From contig CAWIZE010000002.1 in assembly GCA_963840545.1 (NCBI GenBank), forward strand, positions 248,001 to 312,000: DNA of 64,000 nucleotides, given 5' to 3'. The stretch's first letter is position 1, and every line of letters starts with the position of its first letter. Made by a program: the position numbers and the translations under genes. The stretch comes from JAKAWQ01 sp963840545 (GTDB lineage: Bacteria; Pseudomonadota; Alphaproteobacteria; Acetobacterales; Acetobacteraceae). The notes below the pieces were generated by a model. It was not told where the DNA came from. It saw only the letters and a list, made by a program, of their open reading frames with translations, and made no database searches. Positions 35,591 through 44,327 of the stretch are shown one piece after another.

Positions 35591-36436
35591 TCAGCCGAAC
35601 GCCTGACTGGCCAGCGCGAAGGTACGGGGCCGGTCCTCCCCCGCCCCGCGCAGCATCCGGACCGCCCCGCCCGCATCCGCCAGCCCCAACTTCCGCAGGC
35701 AGGGCGCGAAACCGGACTCCTCGGTCACGTCGATGCGCAAGAACTGGCCCGGATTGGCCGCCAGGAAATGCCCGATCAGCGCTTGCGCTCCCGCCGCATC
35801 CGGCGCCACCACCGGTCCGATCAGCTGCCCGATCCCGAACCGCCGCAGGATTGCAAACCCCTCTGCCGTCCCGTCGTTGTCCAGCACCACGGCGCTGCCA
35901 CCACGCAGCAGCGCGCCCATCAGCGCGCGGCGGTCCATCCCCGTCGCCGCCCGGTCCAGCATTGCCAGCCGTGCCGGATCGCCGCGCCGTGCCGGCCGGA
36001 TCCGCTGCCCTGGCTGCAGCGGCGCTGGCTGCGGCCGAATCGCCGCCCCTTGCTGCCGGCGGATCCGCCCGCACGCCCGGAACCCCAGCCTCTCGTACAG
36101 CCGCACGCCGGCATCCGTCGCGAACAGCAGGATCTGCCGTCCCTCCAACGCCTCCAGCAGCCTTTCCAGCAGCCGTGTCCCCAGTCCCTGCCCCTGCTGC
36201 GCACGGGCAACGCAGACCAGGCCCAGCGCCCCCGCTGTCTCTCCGAACGTCCAGCACATCCCGGTGCCAACCAGCGCGCCATCCTGCTGAACCGCCCAGC
36301 CACGCCCAAGCCCGAACATGAACTCCCAATCCTCGACCCGGTGCGGCCATCCGAACGAGGAGCTGATCGCCTGCGCATCCCCCAAGTCGGCGCGCGCGAG
36401 CGGGCGTAGCTGCGCCCGAACGTCGCTCGGCAACAT
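35591..36436 (-). CDS. GNAT-family acetyltransferase, two-domain type
   Basis: A 281-residue protein. The N-terminal GNAT domain has LVCVARAQQGQGLGTRLLERLL (motif A, with Q-x-x-G-x-G/L) and LYERLGFRACG (motif B). The C-terminal half (residues 145-281) looks like the second domain found in YitH/HolE-type acetyltransferases (RRGDPARLAMLDRAATGMDR). It is probably a soluble enzyme with a small amine or peptide substrate. It follows the FAD oxidoreductase gene by 15 nt on the same strand, so it is likely part of that catabolic unit. Confidence 0.8.
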   Translation of the reverse strand: MLPSDVRAQLRPLARADLGDAQAISSSFGWPHRVEDWEFMFGLGRGWAVQQDGALVGTGMCWTFGETAGALGLVCVARAQQGQGLGTRLLERLLEALEGRQILLFATDAGVRLYERLGFRACGRIRRQQGAAIRPQPAPLQPGQRIRPARRGDPARLAMLDRAATGMDRRALMGALLRGGSAVVLDNDGTAEGFAILRRFGIGQLIGPVVAPDAAGAQALIGHFLAANPGQFLRIDVTEESGFAPCLRKLGLADAGGAVRMLRGAGEDRPRTFALASQAFG

Positions 36437-36451
36437 GCGCGTCCCCGCCCG

Positions 36452-37849
36452 CTACATCATCCCCGGACGGCCGAGCGCGGTCCCGTCCACCAGCCGGTTA
36501 TGGCGGAAGGGCGCCGGATCGACGATCGGCCGATCCCCCGCCATCAGATCGGCCGCCAGCCTCCCACCAGCCGGCCCGACGCCGAACCCGTGCCCGCTGA
36601 ACCCCGCTGCCAGGAAGAACCCGGGCAGCGCCTCGATCGCCGAGATCACCGGCACCCCATCGGGCGTAGAATCGATCAGGCCAGCCCAGATCCGCGCCAT
36701 GCGCAGCCCCGCCAGGCCTGGATAGGCCGCCGCCACCCGGCGCAGCGCTGGCGCAACGATGCTGCGATCGGGCGGCGGTGCAAATACGCGATGCCGCTCG
36801 AACACGGTGGGCGCATCAAACGACCATTTGCCGACCAGCGCCTCCGGCCCGTCGAAGAACGAGCGCCCCACCCTGATCTTCAGATTTTTCCGCCGCTCCT
36901 CGAACATCGGCCAGAACTGGCGCGCGTAGCGCAGCCCCTGCAACGTGATATCCAGACGGCCGCAATTCTTTGCCGCCACGATGTAGCTGCCATCCAGCCG
37001 CCGCGTCAGCGTGAAGTCCGGCGTCGCCAGCCCACCCGGCGTCACCTCGATCCCCGGCGTCGTCGCGAACACCGTCGAGCCGACGCCAGCCTGCGGAAAA
37101 TCGATGCCATGCCGGCGACAGAACATCGATGCCCACGCCCCCGCCGCGCACAGGACCGCGCCGGTTTCGATCCGCCCCACCTCCGTCACGACGCCGGAGA
37201 CTCGCCCGGCCATCGTATCGATCCCACGCACCGCGCAATTCTGATGGATCGTCGCGCCGAGCGCGCGCGCCGCCTCGGCCAGGCCGGGCGCCGCCAGCGC
37301 CGGCTCCGCCCGCCCGTCGCGCGCGGAATGCACCCCGCCGATCCAGTCCTGCGCGTTCCCCGGCGTCATCACGCGCGCTTCCGCGCCGCTGAGCATGCGG
37401 CTGCCGACCTGATAGGGCTCCGCCCGGGCTACCCAGTCCTCCCAGGCGGCAAGCTCCTTCGGGTCCTTTGTGACATAGACCAGCCCGGTCCGCCGGAATC
37501 CGAGATCGCGCCCAATGTCATGGGCCAGCGTTTCCCACAGCGCGATGCCTTCCTTCATCAGCGGCAGCTCGCGCAGATCGCGATTCTGCTGCCGACACCA
37601 GCCCCAGTTCCGGCTGGACTGCTCACCGGCGATCTGCCCCTTCTCGATCAGCGCGACTGAGATGCCCTTCTTCGCCAGGAAATACGCTGCCGCCGCACCG
37701 ATGATGCCGCCGCCGATCACCACCGCGTCGGCTCGCCGAGGCGGCGCCGGACCGCTGGTCACCGGGGCGATCAGCGGGCCTTCATCGCCCCTGGTGGCAG
37801 GTCCCTCCAGGCCGTGCGGGAGGGTGAGCGGCGATGCGGTATCGGACAC
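36452..37849 (-). CDS. FAD-dependent oxidoreductase, DAO family, copy B
   Basis: A 465-residue flavoprotein with ADAVVIGGGIIGAAAAYFLA at about residues 40-59, then GEQSSRNWGWCRQQ, RRTGLVYVTKDPKELAAWEDW, LIDSTPDGVPVI and GFSGHGFGVGPAGGRLAADL. It is a clear paralog of copy A (28632-29960), with matching motifs in the same order and an extra ~20-residue N-terminal extension. It is in the accessory segment with its own regulator and transporter. The substrate is unknown; amino acid or gamma-glutamyl-amine oxidation is plausible. Confidence 0.87.
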   Translation of the reverse strand: MSDTASPLTLPHGLEGPATRGDEGPLIAPVTSGPAPPRRADAVVIGGGIIGAAAAYFLAKKGISVALIEKGQIAGEQSSRNWGWCRQQNRDLRELPLMKEGIALWETLAHDIGRDLGFRRTGLVYVTKDPKELAAWEDWVARAEPYQVGSRMLSGAEARVMTPGNAQDWIGGVHSARDGRAEPALAAPGLAEAARALGATIHQNCAVRGIDTMAGRVSGVVTEVGRIETGAVLCAAGAWASMFCRRHGIDFPQAGVGSTVFATTPGIEVTPGGLATPDFTLTRRLDGSYIVAAKNCGRLDITLQGLRYARQFWPMFEERRKNLKIRVGRSFFDGPEALVGKWSFDAPTVFERHRVFAPPPDRSIVAPALRRVAAAYPGLAGLRMARIWAGLIDSTPDGVPVISAIEALPGFFLAAGFSGHGFGVGPAGGRLAADLMAGDRPIVDPAPFRHNRLVDGTALGRPGMM

Positions 37850-37985
37850 GGGCAGACTCTCGCTTCCGGAAGTGAAGACGCGGACGTTGTCGGCGTCGGA
37901 CAGGGCATTCGGTCAAAACGGACGGGCTGCGGAGCAACATCCGCCCCGCCGCCATGCCGATCTGACGCAGGCTGCGGCGAGGCGG

Positions 37986-38618
37986 CTAGATGTGTGTATC
38001 GACGACGCTCATGATCCAGATGACCCTCGCCTGGCGCTCGAACGGGTTCGACAGCTTGTGCTCGAGGTTGCTCGGAAATTGAAAGCTGTCGCCGTCGTCT
38101 AGAATTAAATCGTCGGCGCCGATGCTCAGGCGCACGCGGCCTTCGATGACGACGCCACCCTTCTCGCCCTCGCCAATGATGACGTCCTCGCTCTGCCCGC
38201 CCGGCGGCAGGGTGATGACCATGAAGCGCAGATGCCGATCGTTGCGGGGCGACAGCAGCTCCTTCACCAGGCGGGTGCTGCCGACCACGATGCGCGGCCG
38301 GTCCGCCTTGCGGCGAACGAAGCTCGACGAAGCGATCGGCTCCTTGGCGGGGGGGCCGGCGGATGAGGGGCGGTTCTCCAGCAGCTCCCACAGATTGACG
38401 CCGAGCGCAGCGCGAATTCGCTGCAGCGTGTTGATGGAGGGATTGGTCGTGCAGCGCTCGATCTGGCTGATCATTCCGGACGAGACGCGGGCCCGTTCCG
38501 CGAGCTGCACGATGGTCAGCTTGCGTTCCGTGCGCAGACGCCGGAGCCGGACGCCGATATCGGTCGGGTAAGGATCCCTGGCTTCTTCAACGATCGATAA
38601 ATCACGGGTCCCGGCCAA
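37986..38618 (-). CDS. XRE-family regulator with C-terminal cupin (PuuR-like)
   Basis: A 210-residue protein. Residues about 22-78 form an XRE HTH (IGVRLRRLRTERKLTIVQLA, then SSGMISQIERCTTNPSINTL). Residues about 130-200 form a small cupin (VIIGEGEKGGVVIEGRVRL, DGDSFQFPSNLEHKLSNP). The same architecture occurs in PuuR and related regulators that sense amines or amino acids. It lies 136 nt upstream of the FAD oxidoreductase gene on the same strand and is divergent from the ABC transporter cluster, so both are likely targets. Confidence 0.87.
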   Translation of the reverse strand: MAGTRDLSIVEEARDPYPTDIGVRLRRLRTERKLTIVQLAERARVSSGMISQIERCTTNPSINTLQRIRAALGVNLWELLENRPSSAGPPAKEPIASSSFVRRKADRPRIVVGSTRLVKELLSPRNDRHLRFMVITLPPGGQSEDVIIGEGEKGGVVIEGRVRLSIGADDLILDDGDSFQFPSNLEHKLSNPFERQARVIWIMSVVDTHI

Positions 38619-38659
38619 GGTTGGGTCTCCTTCCGCCCAGAATGCTCAATATTTTGTCT

Positions 38660-38671
38660 TTCTTGCAAGAA
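38660..38671. promoter_or_regulatory. Perfect 12-bp palindrome upstream of the XRE-cupin gene
   Basis: TTCTTGCAAGAA lies 42 nt upstream of the regulator start, in the 329-nt divergent spacer 38619-38947. It is a candidate autoregulatory operator. No gene is seen in the spacer. Confidence 0.45.
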
Positions 38672-38879
38672 CAAGCTGCCATGGTGGCTGGCGCGGCGAA
38701 CCCCCCGCCGTGGCCGGCCCACCCTGGCCGTCGCCCGCTCCAAGCCTCGCCACCCGCCCATGCAAGTTCGAGAAGGCATCTGACACAACCTGCCTTTCCA
38801 AGCACATGGGTGGGTATCATCTGCCGGGCATCCGGCCACCGGGCTATCACGCGAAGTTGACCACAGCGATTTTAATATA

Positions 38880-38908
38880 TTGACAGCGCCAAGGGCCCGC
38901 ACTCTAAT
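38880..38908 (+). promoter_or_regulatory. Sigma-70-type promoter for the second amino acid transporter
   Basis: TTGACA, exactly 17 nt, then TCTAAT, with an AT-rich stretch (ATTTTAATATA) just upstream like an UP element. It lies 39 nt before the ATG of the binding-protein gene. This is unusually close to consensus for such GC-rich DNA. Confidence 0.6.
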
Positions 38909-38947
38909 CGCATCACAATATTAACATGGTGGCTGGGAGCCGTCACG

Positions 38948-39907
38948 ATGGCAGAGAGAATGGGATCGCTATGGACTCCGCGGCGTGCTGTGCTGCGTGG
39001 CATGGCCGGGCTCGGCACAGGCGCCCTTGGAATATCCGCCTTTGGCCTGAGCGCCCGCGCCGAGGCGCCGCAGTTCAAGACCGTCGAGAAGGGCTTCCTG
39101 ACCATCGCCATGAGCGCCTCGATGCCGGAAACCGGCGTTGAAAATGGTAAGCTCGCCGGTACTGACGCCAAGATGGTTGCAGCCATCGCGCCGCGTCTCG
39201 GCCTGACCGCCAAACCCGCCGTCATGGCGTGGTCCTCGACCATCGAGTCGATCCAGGCCGGGCGGGCCGATATCATGTGCGGCGATATGGGTTGGACGCC
39301 GGCGCGGGCCCAGGTCATGCTGCTGACCAACGCCATCTATTACGACGGCACCTATGTGACTATGCCGAAGAACGCGCCATACACCGATTCGATTTCCGTC
39401 GAACAGCTGCGCGGCCACTCGCTCGGCACGGGCCTGGGGTACAGCTACGTTCCCGAGATGAAAAAGATCCCCGGCGCAACGGTCAAGCTTTACTCCGATG
39501 AGGACGCGGCTGTGCGCGACATGCTCGCCGGCCGGGTTGATTATGTGCTCCTGGATGATCCGATCATCTCCTACATGATGCTCCAGCGGCCTGATCTCGA
39601 CCGGAAGATGAAGATGGTGCCTCTGACGTACAACTCCGCCTATCCTTCGCTGACCGGAAAGGGACGGATCGTGATGGGCATGAACCTGCACAATCCCGAT
39701 CTGTTCGATGCCGTCAATGATGGCGTCAAATGGTTGTGGAAAACGAAGCTGAACGCGAAGTGTCTGGCCGAGTATGGACTCACGGGTGCTGGTCATCTGA
39801 CCCCGCCGCCCTATAACGTCCGTATCGGCGTTGATCGCGACACCAAAGGCAACATCATCGGGCCGGGCGCCCACACGCCGAAGGACTATTCATATCTGTT
39901 CGCCTGA
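38948..39907 (+). CDS. Polar amino acid ABC transporter binding protein (family 3), accessory cluster
   Basis: A 319-residue protein with a Tat-like leader (RRAVLRGMAGLGTGALG, AxA cleavage near ARAEA), then the SBP_bac_3 fold: FLTIAMSASMPETG, IESIQAGRADIMCGDMGWTP and VDYVLLDDPIISYMML. Codon use looks less GC-biased than in flanking genes. It is first in a four-gene importer and under a strong-looking promoter. The following 164 nt (39908-40071) hold only a GC-rich inverted repeat. Confidence 0.87.
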   Translation: MAERMGSLWTPRRAVLRGMAGLGTGALGISAFGLSARAEAPQFKTVEKGFLTIAMSASMPETGVENGKLAGTDAKMVAAIAPRLGLTAKPAVMAWSSTIESIQAGRADIMCGDMGWTPARAQVMLLTNAIYYDGTYVTMPKNAPYTDSISVEQLRGHSLGTGLGYSYVPEMKKIPGATVKLYSDEDAAVRDMLAGRVDYVLLDDPIISYMMLQRPDLDRKMKMVPLTYNSAYPSLTGKGRIVMGMNLHNPDLFDAVNDGVKWLWKTKLNAKCLAEYGLTGAGHLTPPPYNVRIGVDRDTKGNIIGPGAHTPKDYSYLFA

Positions 39908-40071
39908 GCGTGCTCGTGTCTCGACCTCGGGGTGGACAGGATTACCGTGAGGGCGGTGCCCCGCAAGGGGGCGGAACCCTCGTGCTCGCCGGGCAAGGGT
40001 TTCTTTCAAGATGGCCGCCACGGGCGCTCCGAGGCTGATTCCCCCTCCTGAATTCGTCCCCCGCATCCTCG

Positions 40072-40851
40072 GTGCCTCTTGTCCGCATCCAGGGCCTGCA
40101 CAAGAAGTTCGGCCCTCTCGAAGTCCTGAGGGGCATCGACCTCGATGTGCAGGGAGGGGAGAAGGTTTCGATTATCGGACCAAGCGGGTCCGGCAAGACG
40201 ACGCTGTTACGCTGCATCAATTACATCGGGCAGCCGAGCGAGGGTCATGTCACGGTCAATGGCCGCCTGATCGGCGAGAAGCCGGCCGGCGACCAATTCA
40301 TGGCACTCGACGACCGGTCTCTTGCGCGTCAACGTGCCGGGATCGGCATGGTGTTTCAGCGCTTCAACCTTTTCCCCCACCTCACCGTACTGCGCAATAT
40401 CGAGCTGGGGCCGCTGAAAGTGCTCAAGGTCGCGCCGGCCGAGGCCAGGGAACGCTCGCTCGCCCTGCTGCAGAAAGTGGGGCTCGCCGACAAGGCCTCC
40501 GCCTATCCCGAAATGCTCTCGGGCGGCCAGCAGCAGCGTGTCGCCATCGCCCGAGCATTGGCGATGCAACCGAAGCTCATGTTGTTCGACGAGGCGACGT
40601 CGGCACTCGATCCGGAGCTTGTGGGGGAGGTGCTGGCTGTGATCGCGCAGCTCGCGGCCGAGGGCATGACGATGATCCTCGTCACCCACGAGATGCAGTT
40701 TGCCGAAGATATCTCCGACCGGGTCATCTTCATGGACCATGGGAAGATCGTCGAGCAGGGACCGCCGGACCAGATCTTCCACACTCCCGTCCATGAGCGG
40801 ACGCGCGCGTTCCTGCGAGCGGTCCTCGACCGCCGGGCGAAGCCGCTGTGA
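40072..40851 (+). CDS. Polar amino acid ABC transporter ATPase, accessory cluster
   Basis: A 259-residue subunit with Walker A GPSGSGKTT, FQRFNLFPHL, signature LSGGQQQR, Walker B LMLFDEATSALDPE (Ala in place of the usual Pro after DE) and VTHEMQFA. The start is GTG 40072. The stop TGA overlaps the GTG start of the first permease gene. Confidence 0.92.
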   Translation: MPLVRIQGLHKKFGPLEVLRGIDLDVQGGEKVSIIGPSGSGKTTLLRCINYIGQPSEGHVTVNGRLIGEKPAGDQFMALDDRSLARQRAGIGMVFQRFNLFPHLTVLRNIELGPLKVLKVAPAEARERSLALLQKVGLADKASAYPEMLSGGQQQRVAIARALAMQPKLMLFDEATSALDPELVGEVLAVIAQLAAEGMTMILVTHEMQFAEDISDRVIFMDHGKIVEQGPPDQIFHTPVHERTRAFLRAVLDRRAKPL

Positions 40852-41510
40852 GCGCCTGGTGGGCACAGCTTTCATTGTTCCTCGGAGTTCTGTTCGACGG
40901 CGCGATCATGACGGCGATCGTCACATCTGGCAGCTTCGTCGTTTCGATCGTGCTGGGCATCGTCTCCGCCGGGTGGGCTACCAGCCGCTCGCCCCTGCTG
41001 CGGGCGATCTCTTATGCATATGTCGAGGTCTTTCGCGCCGTTCCGATATTGACGCAACTCTTCATAATCTATTTCGGGTTGGGTTCGATCGGCATCAAGC
41101 TCAATCCTATCCCGGCGGCTCTCGTCGGCTTCGGGCTCAACGGCGGGGCCAATCTGACAGAGGTTTTCCGTGGCGGGATCGGAGCGATCGACTATGGTCA
41201 GACCGAGGCTGCGCTGTCCATCGGCATGACCCCGTTGATGGCGCTCCGCTATATCGTTCTGCCGCAGGCTTTCCGGATTGTTCTTCCGTCCCTTACCAAT
41301 TTCGCCATCGGCCTGCTCAAGGACACCTCGCTTGCCTCCGCGGTGGCCGCGCCGGAACTCAGCTTCAACGCCAACACGTTGGTCGACCGCACGTTTCGGT
41401 CTCCGGAGATTTACATCCTCCTTGCCCTTTTCTATCTTGCGATGAGCCTGCCCCTGTCGGCGCTCGCGAGGAGCCTCGAGCGGCAAAGCTCCCGGGGGCA
41501 CCGGGCGTGA
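40848..41510 (+). CDS. Polar amino acid ABC transporter permease 1, accessory cluster
   Basis: A 220-residue membrane protein of HisM/HisQ type. VEVFRAVPILTQLFIIYFGL follows helix 2, EAALSIGMTPLMALRYIVLPQA is the EAA loop, and LLKDTSLASAVAAPEL follows. Starts at GTG 40848 and overlaps the ATPase gene by four bases. It is paired with a second permease, so a heterodimer is expected. Confidence 0.9.
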   Translation: MSAWWAQLSLFLGVLFDGAIMTAIVTSGSFVVSIVLGIVSAGWATSRSPLLRAISYAYVEVFRAVPILTQLFIIYFGLGSIGIKLNPIPAALVGFGLNGGANLTEVFRGGIGAIDYGQTEAALSIGMTPLMALRYIVLPQAFRIVLPSLTNFAIGLLKDTSLASAVAAPELSFNANTLVDRTFRSPEIYILLALFYLAMSLPLSALARSLERQSSRGHRA

Positions 41511-42187
41511 TGCCGTCCTGGTCGCTCATCGCGGCCTGGCTACCGCAGCTCGTGGTCGCGGCCGGTGGGACGCTGAAAATGGCCGTCTTCTCCTACGTTC
41601 TGGGCGTTGTCGCCGGCCTCTTCATCGCGGTCGCAGAGATGTCCGAACACCGTCTCTTGTCGAGAGCGTGCCGCGTCTACATCGAGTTCATCCGAGCGAC
41701 CCCGATACTCACCCAGCTGTTCCTGATCTATTTCGTGCTGCCGTCGGTCGGTATCGCGCTGCCTGAATTCACAGCGGCGGTGACTGCGCTGGGCCTTCAC
41801 TATGCGGCCTACATGGCCGAGACCTACCGCTCCGGCATTGCCGGCGTCCCGCCTGGCCAGTGGGAGGCCGCCCAGGCCATCGGCATGACCCGCACCGAGA
41901 CGCTGCGCCATATCGTCCTGCCGCAGTCGGTTCGGATCATCGTGCCGCCGATGGTGAACTCGGCCATTTCTTTGCTCAAGGACACCTCGGTCGCATCATT
42001 GATCGCCGCACCTGAGCTGATGCTGCGTGCCAACGACCTGACCAGCGAATACTACATGCCGATGCCGCTCTACATCATCGCCGGCATCTTCTATTTCGTG
42101 ATGGCCTATCCGCTATCGCTCTGGGCACGGTACCTTGAGCGACTCGCGCGACGAGGATACGCATCCGCCCATAGCGTTTCGCGGTAG
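41510..42187 (+). CDS. Polar amino acid ABC transporter permease 2, accessory cluster
   Basis: A 225-residue membrane protein with IEFIRATPILTQLFLIYFVL, EAAQAIGMTRTETLRHIVLPQS (EAA loop) and LLKDTSVASLIAAPEL. The ATG at 41510 overlaps the previous stop by one base; GTG 41507 is also possible. It is the last gene of the importer, 53 nt before the IS630 left end. Confidence 0.9.
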   Translation: MPSWSLIAAWLPQLVVAAGGTLKMAVFSYVLGVVAGLFIAVAEMSEHRLLSRACRVYIEFIRATPILTQLFLIYFVLPSVGIALPEFTAAVTALGLHYAAYMAETYRSGIAGVPPGQWEAAQAIGMTRTETLRHIVLPQSVRIIVPPMVNSAISLLKDTSVASLIAAPELMLRANDLTSEYYMPMPLYIIAGIFYFVMAYPLSLWARYLERLARRGYASAHSVSR

Positions 42188-42240
42188 TTCGGCCTTATCA
42201 ATCTTCCCATAATAATTGCCATGGGCGCCCGCACCTGCTA

Positions 42241-43384
42241 GCGGATAAAATCTGACACTGGAGTCCGATTTGGGATTCCCGCGATCTCGCTGGAGTGCGA
42301 GCCTGGGGGATGCGCACCGGCATCAAAGTTGAAGCGAGCGCTACAGATCGCATCCGACTGGACGCGATCGTGGCGGACCGAAACGCTCCGCAGAAGCACG
42401 TCTGGCGGGCACAGATCGTATTGCTGACGGCAGACGAGCGCGGCACCGCAGAGATCATGCGCGATGCCGGTGTCAGCAAGACGGCTGTGTGGCGCTGGCA
42501 GGAACGCTTCATGACCGATGGTGTCGCAGGCTTGCTGCGCGACAAGACGCGGCCGTCGCGCGTCCCGCCGCTCCCAGCTGAGGTTGCGGCGCGTGTCGTC
42601 TCCGCGACGCCGACCGATCCGCCTGGCGAGACGACGCACTGGACGGCGGCTGCCATGGCCAAGGTTCAGGGCATCAGCGTCAGTTCGGTGCAACGCATCT
42701 GGCGCAGGCATGGCTTGCAGCCGCACCGGACGCGACTGTTCAAGCTCTCCAACGAACCGCAGTTCGCCGCCAAGCCGAGGGACATCGTCGGGCTCTACGT
42801 GGACCCTCCGGAGCATGCTGTCGTTCTCTCGATCGATGAAAAAGCCAGATGCAGGCACTCGACCGCACGCAGCCGGGCCTGCCGTTGAAGAAAGGTCGCT
42901 GCGGCACGATGACGCACGACTACATCAGGAACGGCACCACCACGCTCTTTGCCGTGCTCAACGTGCTGGACGGCAAGGCCGTCGGCCGTTGCATGCAGCA
43001 GCACCGGCATCAGGAGTTCATCCGCTTCCTCAACCCGGTCGAGGCGGTCGTCCCGGCCGGCAAGCTCGTCCATGCCATCGCTGACAACTACGCCACCCAC
43101 AAGCATCCCAAGGTTCGAGAGTGGCTGGTGCGTCATCCGCGCTGGACCTTCCATTTCACCCCCACCTCGGCTTCCTGGCTCAATGCCGTCGAGGGCTATT
43201 TCGCCAAGCTGACGGAGCGACGACTCAAGCGCGGCGTCTTTCGATCCATCGTCGAGCTCCAAGCGGCCATCAAGCGCTTCCTCGCCGAGACCAACGCTGA
43301 TCCACGTCCCTTCCGATGGACCAAGAGTCCCAACAAAATCATCGCCGCCGTCAAAAGAGGCACCAAATGTTAAATTCTATCCAC
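42241..43384 (+). mobile_element. IS630-family insertion sequence, about 1.14 kb, with imperfect terminal inverted repeats
   Basis: The left end GCGGATAAAATCTGACACT (from 42241) matches the reverse complement of the right end, GTGGATAGAATTTAACATT (ending at 43384), at 13 of 19 positions. The left end is flanked by TA, the target dinucleotide of this family; the right flank is TT, so the duplication is imperfect. The transposase fills the element. It sits between the accessory transporter and the broken SRPBCC gene. Confidence 0.75.
42310..43373 (+). CDS. IS630-family transposase in two overlapping frames (needs a -1 shift)
   Basis: Frame 1 (from ATG 42310) carries the HTH part (VWRAQIVLLTADERGTAEI, VSKTAVWRWQERF) and reaches VLSIDEKA. 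The -1 frame then gives QALDRTQPGLPLKKGRC, HAIADNYATHKHPKVREWL (second catalytic Asp region) and TPTSASWLNAVEGYFAKL (catalytic Glu). A -1 slip on the five A bases at 42839-42843 yields DEKSQMQALDRTQ, the standard IS630 sequence. This may be programmed frameshifting or a one-base loss. Frame 1 alone ends at 42888. Confidence 0.85.
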
Positions 43385-43824
43385 TTGCGGTTTATGTCGG
43401 CGGTGGTTGCGAGCCCACCCGACCACAGCTGATCGAGGAGTGGCTGATGAAGAACGACTTCAAGCCTGTCGCGGGCCACCGTTTCGATCTTCGCGCGGCC
43501 CGGGGCGCTGCCGGCTGTCAGGTCCTGCAAGTCGAGCCGAACAAAACGCTGTCGTCCACGTGGGGTAACGATGATCTCGCAAGCGTCGTCACCCGGACTC
43601 TCAGCGCTGCGAGCACGGGGACCCGGCTGCGCATCGAGCAGTCGGGCTTCCGGCCGGATCGGCCGCGGTCCTATCATGGCGCCAGGGCCGGGTGGCCGCG
43701 GTTCCCTGCCAAGCTGGAGCATGCCTCCCGTGTTCGCTTCGGACCGGGAGGCAAGAGGAACGGAGGGAAGGAAACATCATGGGGAAGAGCGGGTCTCGGG
43801 AAGGAAGGTCGCCATCGCAGCTGA
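43385..43824 (+). pseudogene. SRPBCC/AHSA1-domain protein, 5'-truncated
   Basis: Right after the IS630 end the frame reads PQLIEEWLMKNDFKPVAGHR, VLQVEPNKTLSSTWG, DLASVVTRTLS, TGTRLRIEQSGFRPD and GWPRFPAKLE, the body of an AHSA1-type SRPBCC protein. The first strand-helix part (about 30 residues) is missing, and the tail after KLEHA is unlike the family. An ATG at 43447 (MKND) lies inside the domain. ArsR-SRPBCC gene pairs are common, and the ArsR remnant at 34470 looks like its lost partner. Confidence 0.75.
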
Positions 43825-44165
43825 TCGACGAGAGGATCAGGGAGCTCGGCGACTGGCGGGGCAGGATGCTCGCCCGGCTCCGCGCCTTGATCAGGCAAGC
43901 CGACCCCGAGGTGGTCGAGGAGTGGAAGTGGCGAGGGGTTCCGGTATGGTATCATGACGGCATGATTTGCACCGGCGAGACCTACCGGAACGTCGTAAAG
44001 ATGACCTTTGCCAAGGGCGCCGCGCTTGACGACCCGTCCGGCCTCTTCAACTCGAGCCTCGATGGAAGCACCAGGCGCGCCATCGATTTCCGCGAGGGCG
44101 AGACGATCGACGAGGAGGCATTGAGGGCTCTTGTTCGCGCGGCCGTGATGCTGAACGCGTCCTGA
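43779..44165 (+). CDS. DUF1801 domain protein
   Basis: A 128-residue cytosolic protein with the YdhG/DUF1801 pattern: LIRQADPEVVEEWKWRGVPV, WYHDGMICTGETYRNVVKMT and FAKGAALDDPSGLFN. The ATG at 43779 follows GGAGGGAAGG at good spacing. The function of the family is unknown. It often accompanies ArsR-SRPBCC genes, which supports the view that this is the right half of an interrupted operon. Confidence 0.85.
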   Translation: MGKSGSREGRSPSQLIDERIRELGDWRGRMLARLRALIRQADPEVVEEWKWRGVPVWYHDGMICTGETYRNVVKMTFAKGAALDDPSGLFNSSLDGSTRRAIDFREGETIDEEALRALVRAAVMLNAS

Positions 44166-44327
44166 TCTGGCGGCTGATCGAGCGGTAAAGAGAGGTTCCG
44201 CGAAGACGGCGCGATCCGGCGCTTGCGGTGCCGGCGGCCCGAGGCGCCGTCGTCTCGCTGGGTTCCGGCGGAGCCTTTGCGAATGCGAAGCTCGGCGCTT
44301 GACCGCGACCGTGTGGCCCGCCGGGGG

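Noticed and set aside
34470..44165. An integrative element or prophage
   Set aside because: No integrase, att repeat or phage gene is visible; only IS remnants mark the edges, so I call it an IS-bounded accessory segment.
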